From JANYBV01 sp043763155 (GTDB lineage Bacteria; Pseudomonadota; Alphaproteobacteria; Rickettsiales; SXRF01), in contig JAYULW010000034.1 in assembly GCA_043763155.1 (NCBI GenBank), forward strand, positions 1 through 29,964: DNA of 29,964 bases, in the 5' to 3' direction. How positions within the stretch are numbered: position 1 is the first letter of the stretch; each line of letters starts with the position of its first letter. Shown here piece by piece: positions 1 to 7,396 of the stretch. Both the position numbers and the translations under genes were made by a program. Below the pieces are notes generated by a model. It made no database searches, was not told the DNA's origin, and saw nothing but the letters and a program-made list of their open reading frames with translations.

Positions 1-1
1 T

Positions 2-634
2 GACCTCGACGACACCGGCCCCATGGTGCTCGACGCCCTCATCAAAATCAAAGACGAAGTAGACGCAAGCCTTACCTTCCGCCGCTCCTGCCGCGAAGGC
101 ATTTGCGGTTCCTGCGCCATGAACATTGACGGCACCAACACGCTCGCCTGCATCAAGCCCATCGCCGATGTAAACGCCGACGTGAAAATCTACCCGCTCC
201 CCCACATGGAAGTGGTGAAGGATCTGGTGCCCGACATGAACCATTTCTACGCCCAGTACGAATCCATCAAACCATGGATGCAAACCACCACGCCCCAGCC
301 CGCCGCGCGCGAACGCCTGCAATCGCCCGAAGACCGCGCCAAGCTCGATGGCCTCTATGAGTGCATCCTGTGCGCCTGCTGCTCCACGTCGTGCCCCAGC
401 TACTGGTGGAACTCCGACCGCTTCCTTGGCCCCGCAATTTTGCTTCAGGCCTACCGCTGGATCATTGACAGCCGCGACGAATTCACCGGCGAGCGTTTGG
501 ACAATCTCGAAGACCCCTTCCGCCTCTACCGCTGCCACACCATCATGAACTGCGCCAAAACCTGCCCCAAGGGCTTAAACCCCGCCAAGGCCATCGCAGA
601 AATCAAAAAGCTGCTGGTGCAAAGGGCGGTATAG
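2..634 (+). CDS. sdhB: Succinate dehydrogenase iron-sulfur subunit, 5' partial
   Basis: This is the iron-sulfur subunit of complex II, which passes electrons from the FAD of SdhA through three iron-sulfur clusters to membrane quinone. The open frame enters from the window edge at base 2 and no start is present; the first Met codon (23) is internal, since the residues before it (DLDDTGP) are already family sequence. The [2Fe-2S] motif CREGICGSC with a later LAC follows shortly. The C-terminal domain carries the CILCACCSTSCP motif (about 362-397) and CHTIMNCAKTCP (about 533-568), which hold the [4Fe-4S] and [3Fe-4S] clusters. The C-terminus is complete, with stop TAG at 632-634. The rest of the sdh operon should lie upstream, outside the window. 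The next gene starts one base later, so the two are probably co-transcribed. The identification is secure. Confidence 0.97.
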   Translation, partial: DLDDTGPMVLDALIKIKDEVDASLTFRRSCREGICGSCAMNIDGTNTLACIKPIADVNADVKIYPLPHMEVVKDLVPDMNHFYAQYESIKPWMQTTTPQPAARERLQSPEDRAKLDGLYECILCACCSTSCPSYWWNSDRFLGPAILLQAYRWIIDSRDEFTGERLDNLEDPFRLYRCHTIMNCAKTCPKGLNPAKAIAEIKKLLVQRAV

Positions 635-635
635 C

Positions 636-1634
636 TTGGCCGTATACACCAAGCTCACGCACGAAGAGATTGCAGCGTTCCTAACGCAGTATGATCTGGG
701 TGCGTTGCTTGAATTCAAAGGCATCGCCGAAGGCGTCGAAAACACCAACTACCAGCTCACACTGGAGAAGGCCGGGCGCAAAACCCGCTACATCCTCACG
801 CTATACGAACAGCGCGTAAACCCCGCTGATTTGCCCTTTTTCCTCGGCCTCACCGAATGGCTTGCCGACCGCAGCATCAACTGCCCGCGCCCCGCAAAGA
901 ACAACGCGGGCGAACTCACCGGAACAGTTGCGGGCAAAACCGCCGCCATTATCCATTTCCTCGAAGGCCGCGGCAACCCCCACATCACCCCCCGCCATTT
1001 AGAACTCACCGGCGAAGCCATGGCCCACATGCACTTGGCCGCCGAGGGCTTCCCCCTCACGCGTACCAACAGCATGGCGCTTCCCGGCTGGAAAAGCATC
1101 TTCACCAAAATCCGCAGCGACGCCGATACCATCACCGAAAACCTGCAGCATCTGATTGCCAATGAACTCACCTTCCTGTCTGCCAAATGGCCCGGCAACC
1201 TGCCCGCAGGCGTCATCCACGCCGACATTTTCCCCGACAATGTTTTCTTCATTGACGGCCACACCGACAAGCCAGAGCTGTCCGGCATCATTGACTTCTA
1301 TTTCGCCTGCAACGATTTCTTCATGTACGACCTCGCAATCACCCTGAATGCATGGTGCTTCGAAACCAGCCACCACCGCTACGTGCCCGCGCGCGGCGAA
1401 GCGCTCCTGCGCAGCTACAACGAAGTCCGCCCGCTCACCGGCGCAGAAAAAACTGCACTCCCCATCTTAGCGCGTGGCGCGGCGCTCCGCTTCCTCATGA
1501 CCCGCAGCCACGACTGGCTGCACCGTATTCCCGGCGCACTGGTAAATCCCAAAGACCCGATGGAATATGTCGCCAAGCTCCGCTTCCACCAAAGCGTGGC
1601 CGACTGGCAATCCTACGGCTGGAACGGCCAATGA
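636..1634 (+). CDS. thrB: Homoserine kinase, APH-fold (ThrB type 2), TTG start
   Basis: Homoserine kinase phosphorylates homoserine with ATP in threonine synthesis. This 332-residue protein is of the aminoglycoside-phosphotransferase-fold type used by alphaproteobacteria, not the GHMP type of E. coli. The N-terminus (MAVYTKLTHEEIAAFL) and the segment FKGIAEGVENTNY match the family. The catalytic loop is H195-A-D197 with N202, and the metal-binding Asp is D220 in IIDFYFA. The start is a TTG at 636, one base after the sdhB stop. It is chosen because translation from it gives the family's usual N-terminus and AAGGGCGG lies just upstream inside sdhB. It overlaps rnhA by four bases (ATGA). The thrB-rnhA pairing is common in alphaproteobacteria. 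The aspartokinase of the same pathway is encoded at 9717. Confidence 0.95.
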   Translation: MAVYTKLTHEEIAAFLTQYDLGALLEFKGIAEGVENTNYQLTLEKAGRKTRYILTLYEQRVNPADLPFFLGLTEWLADRSINCPRPAKNNAGELTGTVAGKTAAIIHFLEGRGNPHITPRHLELTGEAMAHMHLAAEGFPLTRTNSMALPGWKSIFTKIRSDADTITENLQHLIANELTFLSAKWPGNLPAGVIHADIFPDNVFFIDGHTDKPELSGIIDFYFACNDFFMYDLAITLNAWCFETSHHRYVPARGEALLRSYNEVRPLTGAEKTALPILARGAALRFLMTRSHDWLHRIPGALVNPKDPMEYVAKLRFHQSVADWQSYGWNGQ

Positions 1635-2065
1635 AAAAAGTGGATATTTACACTGACGGCGCATGCTCCGGCAACCCCGGCCCCGGCGGCTGGGGCGCAA
1701 TCCTGGTGCATGGCAGCGTCGAAAAAGAAATGATGGGCCGCGAAGACCACACCACCAATAACCGAATGGAAATGATGGGCGCTATCGCCGCATTGGAAGC
1801 CCTGAAATCCCCCTGCGACATTGACGTCTACACCGACAGCACCTACGTGCAAAAAGGCATCACCGAATGGGTGCATGGCTGGATGAAGCGCGGCTGGAAA
1901 ACCGCCGATAAAAAACCCGTGAAAAACGACGACCTCTGGATGCGCCTCGTCGCCGCCACCAAACCCCACACCATCCGCTGGCACTGGGTCAAAGGCCACA
2001 GCGGCCACGAATACAACGAACGCGTAGACAAGCTCGCCGTCGCCGCCATCAAAATGGATTTATAA
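1631..2065 (+). CDS. rnhA: Ribonuclease HI
   Basis: Ribonuclease HI cleaves the RNA strand of RNA-DNA hybrids such as primer remnants and R-loops. The protein is 144 residues, the normal length. All catalytic carboxylates are visible: D9 (YTDGACSGNPGPGGW), E47 (NNRMEMMGA), D69 (VYTDSTYV) and D133 (NERVDKLA). H123 (KGHSGH) matches the mobile catalytic-site histidine of the E. coli enzyme. The basic segment around residues 85-98 (MKRGWKTADKKPVK) corresponds to the handle region that binds hybrid. The frame stays open far upstream, but that part overlaps thrB and does not resemble RNase H. The ATG at 1631 gives the canonical N-terminus and an ATGA overlap with thrB, so translation is probably coupled. 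Confidence 0.97.
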   Translation: MKKVDIYTDGACSGNPGPGGWGAILVHGSVEKEMMGREDHTTNNRMEMMGAIAALEALKSPCDIDVYTDSTYVQKGITEWVHGWMKRGWKTADKKPVKNDDLWMRLVAATKPHTIRWHWVKGHSGHEYNERVDKLAVAAIKMDL

Positions 2066-2068
2066 GCC

Positions 2069-2087
2069 CGTATTGAAAAACAATACG
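2069..2087. promoter_or_regulatory. Perfect 7-bp inverted repeat between rnhA and the dehydrogenase gene
   Basis: The arms CGTATTG (2069-2075) and CAATACG (2081-2087) are exact reverse complements around an AAAAA spacer. The element begins four bases after the rnhA stop and ends 39 bases before the dehydrogenase start. No T-tract follows, so it is not a standard intrinsic terminator. Either an operator for a dimeric regulator of the adh-cupin pair or an RNA hairpin between two cistrons would fit. The function is inferred only from position and symmetry. Confidence 0.4.
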
Positions 2088-2125
2088 CCGTGCCCTACAT
2101 CCCAATCTTCACCAGGGAGAAACCG

Positions 2126-3187
2126 ATGACCATACGCACGCACGCCTACGCCGGACAATCCGCAACCATGCCCATGGCACCCTATAGCTTCGAGCGCCGC
2201 GACCCGCTGCCGCAGGATGTGGTGATTGATATTATGTATTGCGGCGTATGCCATTCCGACCTGCACACCGTCAAAGGCGAGTGGGCAGGCACCATCTATC
2301 CTTGCGTCCCCGGCCACGAAATCATTGGCCGCGTAACCAAAACCGGCGCAAGCGTCACCAAATTCAAAACCGGCGATCTCGTAGGCGTGGGCTGTATGGT
2401 GGATTCCTGCAAAACGTGCGATAATTGCGGGCAAGGATTGGAGCAATATTGCGAAAACGGCTTCACCGGCACCTACAACTCCCCCGAACAAAAAACCGGC
2501 GCCAACACCTATGGCGGCTATGCCGACACCATCGTCGTGCGCGAAGACTTCGTGCTGCGCATCCCCGAAAACCTCGACCCCGCGAGCGCCGCGCCGCTCT
2601 TGTGCGCAGGCATCACCACCTTCTCGCCTTTGCGTCACTGGAAAGTGGGCAAAGGCCACAAGGTCGGCATCGTAGGCCTCGGCGGCCTCGGCCATATGGG
2701 CGTAAAACTCGCCCACGCCATGGGCGCGCACGTGGTCATGTTCACCACATCCCCCGACAAAGAAGCCGACGCCCGTAAGCTCGGTGCCGACGAAGTGGTG
2801 CTGTCCAAAGACGCTGCCCAAATGGCCAAACACAAAAACAGCTTCCACTACATCCTGAACACGGTGGCAGCCTCCCACAACCTCGACGCCTATCTTGAAC
2901 TCCTGCGCACCGACGGTGCCATGACGCTGGTGGGCGCACCGCCCACCCCGCACCCGTCGCCCAACGTGTTCAACCTCATCATGAAGCGCCGCTCACTCAC
3001 CGGCTCGCTCATCGGCGGCATCGCCGAAACCCAAGAAATGCTTGATTTCTGCGGCAAGCACAACATCACCTCCGATGTCGAAATCATCCCCATCCAGAAC
3101 ATCGAAGAAGCCTACGCCCGCATGCTCAAAAGCGACGTGAAATACCGCTTCGTTATTGATATGGCGTCTCTAAAAAAAGCGGCATAA
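2126..3187 (+). CDS. Zinc-dependent NADP(H) alcohol dehydrogenase / aldehyde reductase, YahK/CAD type
   Basis: This is a 353-residue medium-chain dehydrogenase of the cinnamyl-alcohol-dehydrogenase/YahK group, which interconverts alcohols and aldehydes, usually as an NADPH-dependent aldehyde reductase. Catalytic zinc ligands are C39 (CGVCHSD), H64 (GHE) and C160. The structural zinc cysteines are C95, C98, C101 and C109. The Rossmann motif GLGGLG occupies residues 184-189. I chose the ATG at 2126 because AGGGAGA sits just before it; a GTG at 2090 in frame lacks such a site and would add 12 atypical residues over the inverted repeat. The cupin gene follows after one base, so the pair is likely co-transcribed. 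The natural substrate cannot be read from sequence. Confidence 0.9.
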   Translation: MTIRTHAYAGQSATMPMAPYSFERRDPLPQDVVIDIMYCGVCHSDLHTVKGEWAGTIYPCVPGHEIIGRVTKTGASVTKFKTGDLVGVGCMVDSCKTCDNCGQGLEQYCENGFTGTYNSPEQKTGANTYGGYADTIVVREDFVLRIPENLDPASAAPLLCAGITTFSPLRHWKVGKGHKVGIVGLGGLGHMGVKLAHAMGAHVVMFTTSPDKEADARKLGADEVVLSKDAAQMAKHKNSFHYILNTVAASHNLDAYLELLRTDGAMTLVGAPPTPHPSPNVFNLIMKRRSLTGSLIGGIAETQEMLDFCGKHNITSDVEIIPIQNIEEAYARMLKSDVKYRFVIDMASLKKAA

Positions 3188-3188
3188 C

Positions 3189-3602
3189 ATGCAAACCATC
3201 AAACGCAGCGGCTCGCAGCCCTCGCAAGTGGGGCCAGCGGAGTATTTCACTGGCACTGTGCGCATAGACCCGCTTTTCCAGCCCATGCCCCCCAGCACCG
3301 TCTCCGGCGCGCTCGTAACGTTCGAGCCGGGCGCGCGTTCGGCGTGGCACACCCACCCCATGGGCCAGCACCTCGTCGTCCTTTCCGGCCTTGGCTGGAC
3401 ACAATGCGAAGGCGGCCCCAAAAAAGAAATCCGCGCAGGCGACGTTATTTCCTGTCCCTGCAACAAGCGCCACTGGCACGGCGCCACCACCACCACCGCC
3501 ATGAGCCACATGGCCATTCAGGAATCAAAAGACGGCAAGCCCGTAGCGTGGCTGGAAAAAGTCACCGACGAAACCTACCTCTCGCCCGTAGAGCCGGACT
3601 AA
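3189..3602 (+). CDS. Cupin protein resembling manganese hydroxynitrile lyases
   Basis: This is a 137-residue single-domain cupin. The metal motif WHTHPMGQ supplies H54, H56 and Q60, and HWHGA supplies H95. From memory these match, with a constant shift of one, the manganese ligands H53, H55, Q59 and H94 of the Granulicella tundricola hydroxynitrile lyase. The neighbouring active-site residues A41, V43 and Q111 also line up with A40, V42 and Q110 of that enzyme. Such lyases join or release cyanide and aldehydes in vitro, but the physiological role of the family is unsettled. The gene starts one base after the dehydrogenase stop with little Shine-Dalgarno signal, which suggests coupling. An aldehyde-handling pair is an inference from this linkage. 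Confidence 0.85.
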   Translation: MQTIKRSGSQPSQVGPAEYFTGTVRIDPLFQPMPPSTVSGALVTFEPGARSAWHTHPMGQHLVVLSGLGWTQCEGGPKKEIRAGDVISCPCNKRHWHGATTTTAMSHMAIQESKDGKPVAWLEKVTDETYLSPVEPD

Positions 3603-3796
3603 GGAATTATCCAAGCTTCTCCCGCTCAATGCTGCTTTGATGTTCGCCACTAAAAACGACAGGTCGGTTATCACCCACCGCCTTTCGTAGGGTTCGCGCC
3701 ATTAGGCGTTGCCGGCACCCGCTCCTGCTCCACATAATGCGCATCCCGCGCCACAAGCCTATCCTAAGAAAAATATCCATCCGCGTTGCGGATACA
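3603..3796. other. Non-coding gap between the cupin gene and the terminator
   Basis: No convincing gene is visible. Small foldable elements include CGCC-ATTA-GGCG (3697-3708) and the perfect hairpin ATCCGC-GTT-GCGGAT (3779-3793), which stands three bases before the terminator stem. An open frame on the minus strand crosses the gap, but it begins inside the terminator stem, has no ribosome binding site and resembles nothing I know. The segment may be the 3' untranslated end of the adh-cupin transcript or hold a small RNA. Confidence 0.4.
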
Positions 3797-3828
3797 AAAA
3801 ACCCGGTTAGTTTCCTAACCGGGTTTTT
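3797..3828. terminator. Strong bidirectional intrinsic terminator
   Basis: A perfect 14-bp stem pairs 3797-3810 with 3815-3828 around the loop TTTC. Its core is CCCGGTTAG/CTAACCGGG, flanked by A-runs on the left and T-runs on the right, so it can end transcripts from both sides. It lies between the plus-strand sdhB...cupin group and the minus-strand bactofilin gene, which stops 22 bases away. It is the clearest intrinsic terminator in the window. Confidence 0.92.
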
Positions 3829-3849
3829 CATTCTAAAGGACTCGGAAAC

Positions 3850-4602
3850 TTAAGCTGCGGCCATTTTGTCTTCTTTGCTGCCGCGCGCGGGGCGGGTAGC
3901 GGAAGAGGCTGCAGGGTTTGTCGTTTTGATTTCGCCCGTGAGCTCGCCGCCACGTTCGATTTCGATTTCGCCGTAGGAGATTTTCCCACGTACTTTGCCG
4001 GTCGCGTAAATCACGAGGCGGTTGCGAACAACGAGGTCGCCTTCAAAGAGGCCGCTGATTTCAGCGTCTTCAATGTTAGCCGAACCCTTGAACGAGCCGG
4101 TTTCGGAGATTTCGACGGTGTGTACTTCATTGAGGGTTGCGTCCACCTTGCCTTCGATGACGAGACGGTCGCAGGTCGCGATTTCGCCCTTCAGCAGGAT
4201 GTCGTTACCAACGGTCAGCACACGACGGCCAGCTTTGGTCTTTTCCATGCCCATGCTGCCTGCGGAGGTAGCGTTGGTTGCTTTGGCTTCCGGCATACGG
4301 TTGCGGCCGAGGTCGCTACCCATGGGGGAGTTCAAAGGGGAGTTGGTGGGGCGGAACGCGCTGCCGGAGGCGGCGACGTTGCGGCTTTGCGGCAGTTCGC
4401 CGCGCGGTTCGGCCACAGGGCGCGAAAGCGGGCTGTTTGCCTGCGGCAGGGGCGAAGCGGCCTGAGCCGGTGCGCTTGCGTGAGCGGTTGCGGACGACAT
4501 CGAAGAAGCGGGTGCGGAAGCAGCCGAATCGTTAGAGGTCAGGTCAGTATTTTGATCGGTTGCTGTATCGAACAAGCTATCTTCTCCTTTGCGACGGAAC
4601 AT
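3850..4602 (-). CDS. Bactofilin with a long Ser/Ala/Pro-rich N-terminal arm
   Basis: Bactofilins polymerise without nucleotides into filaments that organise cell-wall enzymes, stalks or polar structures. The 250-residue product has its bactofilin core at about residues 128-225, a run of short glycine-punctuated beta-helix repeats (GNDILLKGEI, RLVIEGKVDATL, GLFEGDLVV, ATGKVRGKIS). Before it lies about 120 residues of low-complexity Ser/Ala/Pro/Asn sequence. A short charged tail ends in KEDKMAAA. The start at 4602 (MFRRKGED) is preferred because AGGAGA precedes it; an in-frame ATG seven codons upstream lacks a comparable site. The N-terminal FRRK patch could bind membrane. The gene appears to be transcribed alone and ends at the terminator. 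Confidence 0.93.
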   Translation of the reverse strand: MFRRKGEDSLFDTATDQNTDLTSNDSAASAPASSMSSATAHASAPAQAASPLPQANSPLSRPVAEPRGELPQSRNVAASGSAFRPTNSPLNSPMGSDLGRNRMPEAKATNATSAGSMGMEKTKAGRRVLTVGNDILLKGEIATCDRLVIEGKVDATLNEVHTVEISETGSFKGSANIEDAEISGLFEGDLVVRNRLVIYATGKVRGKISYGEIEIERGGELTGEIKTTNPAASSATRPARGSKEDKMAAA

Positions 4603-4644
4603 AAAAAAATCTCCTGGCAGCATGTATATGAATAAATGGATTCC

Positions 4645-4672
4645 ATGCTAGATGGCATGACTGTCGAAGCAA
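4645..4672 (-). promoter_or_regulatory. Candidate sigma-70-like promoter of the bactofilin gene
   Basis: On the minus strand, TTGCTT (4667-4672) and TAGCAT (4645-4650) are 16 bases apart. This would place the transcript start roughly 35 bases before the ATG at 4602. The hexamers are imperfect, so this is only a candidate. The region 4603-4738 holds no gene. Confidence 0.3.
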
Positions 4673-4738
4673 GCCTATAAGCATTTATCCATTAGCGCTA
4701 CAAAAATCTTCGCGCATTTTCGCAATTCGCGTGAGCCG

Positions 4739-5830
4739 TTATTTCAGCTGTTTTTTCCGGAAGAAAACATTGCTCGCGGCATAGGTGAAAACGGGGTTGG
4801 TAATGGCGAAATCCAGCAGCCAGTTGGGCGCCGCATGCTCATAGATTTTGCGCAGTCCCTGCTTCAGGTAAAAACGCGGGTAAATGCGGCTCATGGCCGC
4901 TGCAGGGTGGATGCCGCCATGGTTAATATACTGCGCGATCGTCTCGCCCAGCACCTTGCCATAGTGCAGCGCGGTATGAATGCCGCCAGCGGTGAGCGGC
5001 GACACAATTCCCGCCGAATCGCCGAGCAGAATTACATTGTCGCGGTAGAAGGGTTTAACCAGTCCGCCGCACGGAATTAACCCACCCCGGCGGGCGACGA
5101 CTTTGGCGTTTGAAAAATCGAAAATCCCGCGCATCTGGTTCACAAAAGCGTCAATATCCGGGCGCTTGGGCATGCGCTGGGCAAGCCCCACCTGCGCCAC
5201 GCCCACCCCCGGAATGACCCAGCCCAGATAGCCCGCAGCCAGCTTCTGGTCTAGAAAGCAGTAAAACGCGTTTTCGTTATCGCCCTTCGCCCCAAGGCGC
5301 ATATCGGCCAGCGGCAGGCCTTCATATTCAGCCTCCGCCCCCAGCAGGAATTCGGTATTCTGGCCCAGCTTGAAATCGTCGGCCACCTTGCTGCGCGGCC
5401 CGTCTGCGCCGATCAGGAACCGGCACGAAAACGCCCCGTCATTCACATTAATCCGCCCGCCCGCCTGCACCCCGTTGCGGTAGGGCATGTCATACAGCAC
5501 CATCGCGCCGGCTTTCACCGCTTCATCGGAGAAAAATTTCATCAGCCCCGGCGTGTCAGTGGTCAGGAAAAAATACTCCGGCGACTGCAAATCCACATAG
5601 CGCAGGGAAGGGGCATAAAGCCGCACATCCGTCACCCGCTTGGTTAAATGCTCCGGCACCGCGAATTCCTCGGCGCACTCGCCCACGATGATGCCCGTGG
5701 TGTGCATCCCTTGGCCCGCTTCCTTCTTGCGCTCCAGCAGCACCACGGGAATATGCTTTTCCGCCAATGCTTTCGCGCATGTTAACCCGGCGAATCCACC
5801 CCCTGCGATCACCACTTCCGTCTGCGACAT
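4739..5830 (-). CDS. FAD-dependent oxidoreductase of the geranylgeranyl reductase family
   Basis: This is a 363-residue flavoprotein of the group that includes geranylgeranyl reductases and UbiH-like enzymes. The N-terminal dinucleotide-binding fold reads VVIAGGGFAG (residues 6-15), with E33 at the end of the second strand (VVLLE). The middle has FLIGADGPRSKV, the DG-type motif, and the C-terminal half has VILLGDSAGIVSPLTAGGI, the second FAD motif with the GD pair. Family members reduce prenyl chains or hydroxylate aromatic rings; which applies here is not visible. The ATG at 5830 (MSQTEV) follows AAGGGA at good spacing; a TTG five codons upstream is less likely. The gene is divergent from the nitrilase-family gene, with 72 bases between them. 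Confidence 0.82.
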   Translation of the reverse strand: MSQTEVVIAGGGFAGLTCAKALAEKHIPVVLLERKKEAGQGMHTTGIIVGECAEEFAVPEHLTKRVTDVRLYAPSLRYVDLQSPEYFFLTTDTPGLMKFFSDEAVKAGAMVLYDMPYRNGVQAGGRINVNDGAFSCRFLIGADGPRSKVADDFKLGQNTEFLLGAEAEYEGLPLADMRLGAKGDNENAFYCFLDQKLAAGYLGWVIPGVGVAQVGLAQRMPKRPDIDAFVNQMRGIFDFSNAKVVARRGGLIPCGGLVKPFYRDNVILLGDSAGIVSPLTAGGIHTALHYGKVLGETIAQYINHGGIHPAAAMSRIYPRFYLKQGLRKIYEHAAPNWLLDFAITNPVFTYAASNVFFRKKQLK

Positions 5831-5902
5831 AATCCCTTGCCCCAATTGCTATAGTCATGCAGATTTAACCGGGATTCCCACAAATCACAATAGAACAAAA
5901 CC

Positions 5903-6730
5903 ATGCCCCAACGGTTAAAAGTCGCCTGCATCCAGCTAAACAGCGGCGATGATATGCGCGCCAATATTGAAGCCATCGCCAAAGCCGTGAAAACCGCAAG
6001 CGGGCAGGGCGCAAAGCTGATTACATTGCCCGAAAATGCCTTCCTCATGGCAGCCCCCGGCAGCCCCCGCACCTTATATACCGAGGCCGAACACCCCGGC
6101 ATTATCGCTGCCTCGCACATGGCGCGCGAGGCGGGCGCATGGCTGCTCATCGGCTCCGCCGCCGTAAAAACCGACGACTCCGGCAAAACCCTGAACCGCA
6201 CGCTTCTGTTCGACGATCAAGGCACCATCGCCTGCCGCTACGACAAAATCCACCTCTTCGACGTAACCCTCGCAAACGGCGAAACCTACGCCGAATCCGC
6301 CCGCATGCTGGCCGGAACCGAAGCCATCCTCACCCAAACCCCATGGGCAAGCCTGGGCCTCACCATCTGTTACGACGTGCGCTTCCCCCAATTATACCGG
6401 GCGCTCGCAACCGCCGGCGCCGCCATCATCACCGTTCCCGCCGCCTTCACCTCCGTCACGGGCGAAGCGCACTGGCACGTGCTGCTTCGTGCCCGCGCCA
6501 TCGAAACCGGGTGCTATATCATAGCCCCCGCCCAAACCGGCACCCACCCCGGCGGGCGTAAAACCTACGGCCATTCCCTGATCATTGACCCGTGGGGCGC
6601 AGTGCTGGCCGACGGCGGCACGGAGGTGGGCATCATCACCGCCGAGCTGGACCTTGATATGGTGGCCCAGATCCGCGCCCGTGTGCCCTCCTTGCAGCAT
6701 GGCCGCGAATTCACGCTCAAAACCAGCTAA
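5903..6730 (+). CDS. Carbon-nitrogen hydrolase, probably deaminated-glutathione amidase (Nit1-like)
   Basis: This is a 275-residue nitrilase-superfamily hydrolase. The Glu-Lys-Cys catalytic triad is visible as E44 (TLPENAF), K115 (RYDKIHLFDV) and C156 (ICYDVRFP). The HLFDV and CYDVRFPQLYR signatures are those of the Nit1 branch, whose characterised members hydrolyse deaminated glutathione, a transaminase side product. This is metabolite repair in the cytosol. Other omega-amidase activities cannot be excluded. The length is normal for the family. The start ATG at 5903 gives the expected MPQRLKVACIQL N-terminus. MarC follows 39 bases downstream on the same strand. Confidence 0.88.
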   Translation: MPQRLKVACIQLNSGDDMRANIEAIAKAVKTASGQGAKLITLPENAFLMAAPGSPRTLYTEAEHPGIIAASHMAREAGAWLLIGSAAVKTDDSGKTLNRTLLFDDQGTIACRYDKIHLFDVTLANGETYAESARMLAGTEAILTQTPWASLGLTICYDVRFPQLYRALATAGAAIITVPAAFTSVTGEAHWHVLLRARAIETGCYIIAPAQTGTHPGGRKTYGHSLIIDPWGAVLADGGTEVGIITAELDLDMVAQIRARVPSLQHGREFTLKTS

Positions 6731-6769
6731 AATCCTAGACAAGCTGCGGTTTTTTGCTACGTTCGCGCC

Positions 6770-7396
6770 ATGAATATTGAATTTTACAAAACCGCATGCC
6801 TGACCATGTTCGTAGCGCTCGACCCGCCGGGGCTTGCGCCTGTATTCATCACGCTCACCTCGCACATGAACGCGCACGAGCGCAAATCCACCGCCTATCG
6901 CGCCTGCATCATCGCCTTTAGCATTCTTGCAGGCGCCGCACTCTGCGGCCAGCCGCTGCTGAGCGCGCTGGGCATCGGTATCCCCGCCTTCCGCATTGCC
7001 GGCGGTTTGCTATTATTCTGGATTGCCGCTGAAATGGTGTTCGAGCGCCGCGAAGAGCGCAAAGCCCACTCCGCCGAAGAATCGGTGGCCGCCGACCACC
7101 ATCACAGCATCGCGGCCTTCCCGCTGGCCATCCCGCTCATGGCTGGCCCCGGCGCCATCACCGCCACCATCCTGCAAGCAAGCATTGCCCAGAAAAGCTA
7201 TCTCGATTTCGCGGTATTGATCGGTATTCTCGCGGTGGTGCTGGCATCCTGCCTCGGCACATTCCTCATGGCCGGGCGCATTGACCGCTTCTTGGGTAAA
7301 ACCGGCCGCGTGGTGCTCTCGCGTTTGTTAGGGGTATTGCTTGCCGCCATGGCTGTGCAAATCGTGGGCGACGGTATTATGAGCTTCCACCCTTAG
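6770..7396 (+). CDS. MarC family integral membrane protein
   Basis: This 208-residue inner-membrane protein has about six hydrophobic segments, as in the MarC/UPF0056 family. The first carries the family signature (FVALDPPGLAPVFITLT), and the central PLMAGPGAITATIL matches the second conserved segment. A hydrophilic loop at about residues 84-104 is charged and contains a HHH cluster (AADHHHSIA). The family's transport substrate is unknown, and the old link to multiple antibiotic resistance was not upheld. The stop TAG (7394-7396) lies inside the stop region of the convergent ubiG gene, so the two share bases 7393-7396 with no space for a separate terminator. Confidence 0.9.
   Translation: MNIEFYKTACLTMFVALDPPGLAPVFITLTSHMNAHERKSTAYRACIIAFSILAGAALCGQPLLSALGIGIPAFRIAGGLLLFWIAAEMVFERREERKAHSAEESVAADHHHSIAAFPLAIPLMAGPGAITATILQASIAQKSYLDFAVLIGILAVVLASCLGTFLMAGRIDRFLGKTGRVVLSRLLGVLLAAMAVQIVGDGIMSFHP

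Noticed and set aside
1352..1630. Upstream extension of the rnhA frame
   Set aside because: It overlaps thrB out of frame with arginine/proline-rich shadow sequence; RNase HI begins at 1631.
2090..2125. GTG start 12 codons upstream of the dehydrogenase ATG
   Set aside because: It has no ribosome site and would add atypical residues, while the ATG at 2126 has AGGGAGA at good spacing.
3690..3712. GGTTCG-containing segment resembling a tRNA T-arm
   Set aside because: The T-loop lacks the required bases and no acceptor, D or anticodon stems are found around it.
3607..3831. 74-codon minus-strand open frame in the gap after the cupin gene
   Set aside because: It starts within the terminator hairpin, has no ribosome binding site and matches no family I recognise.
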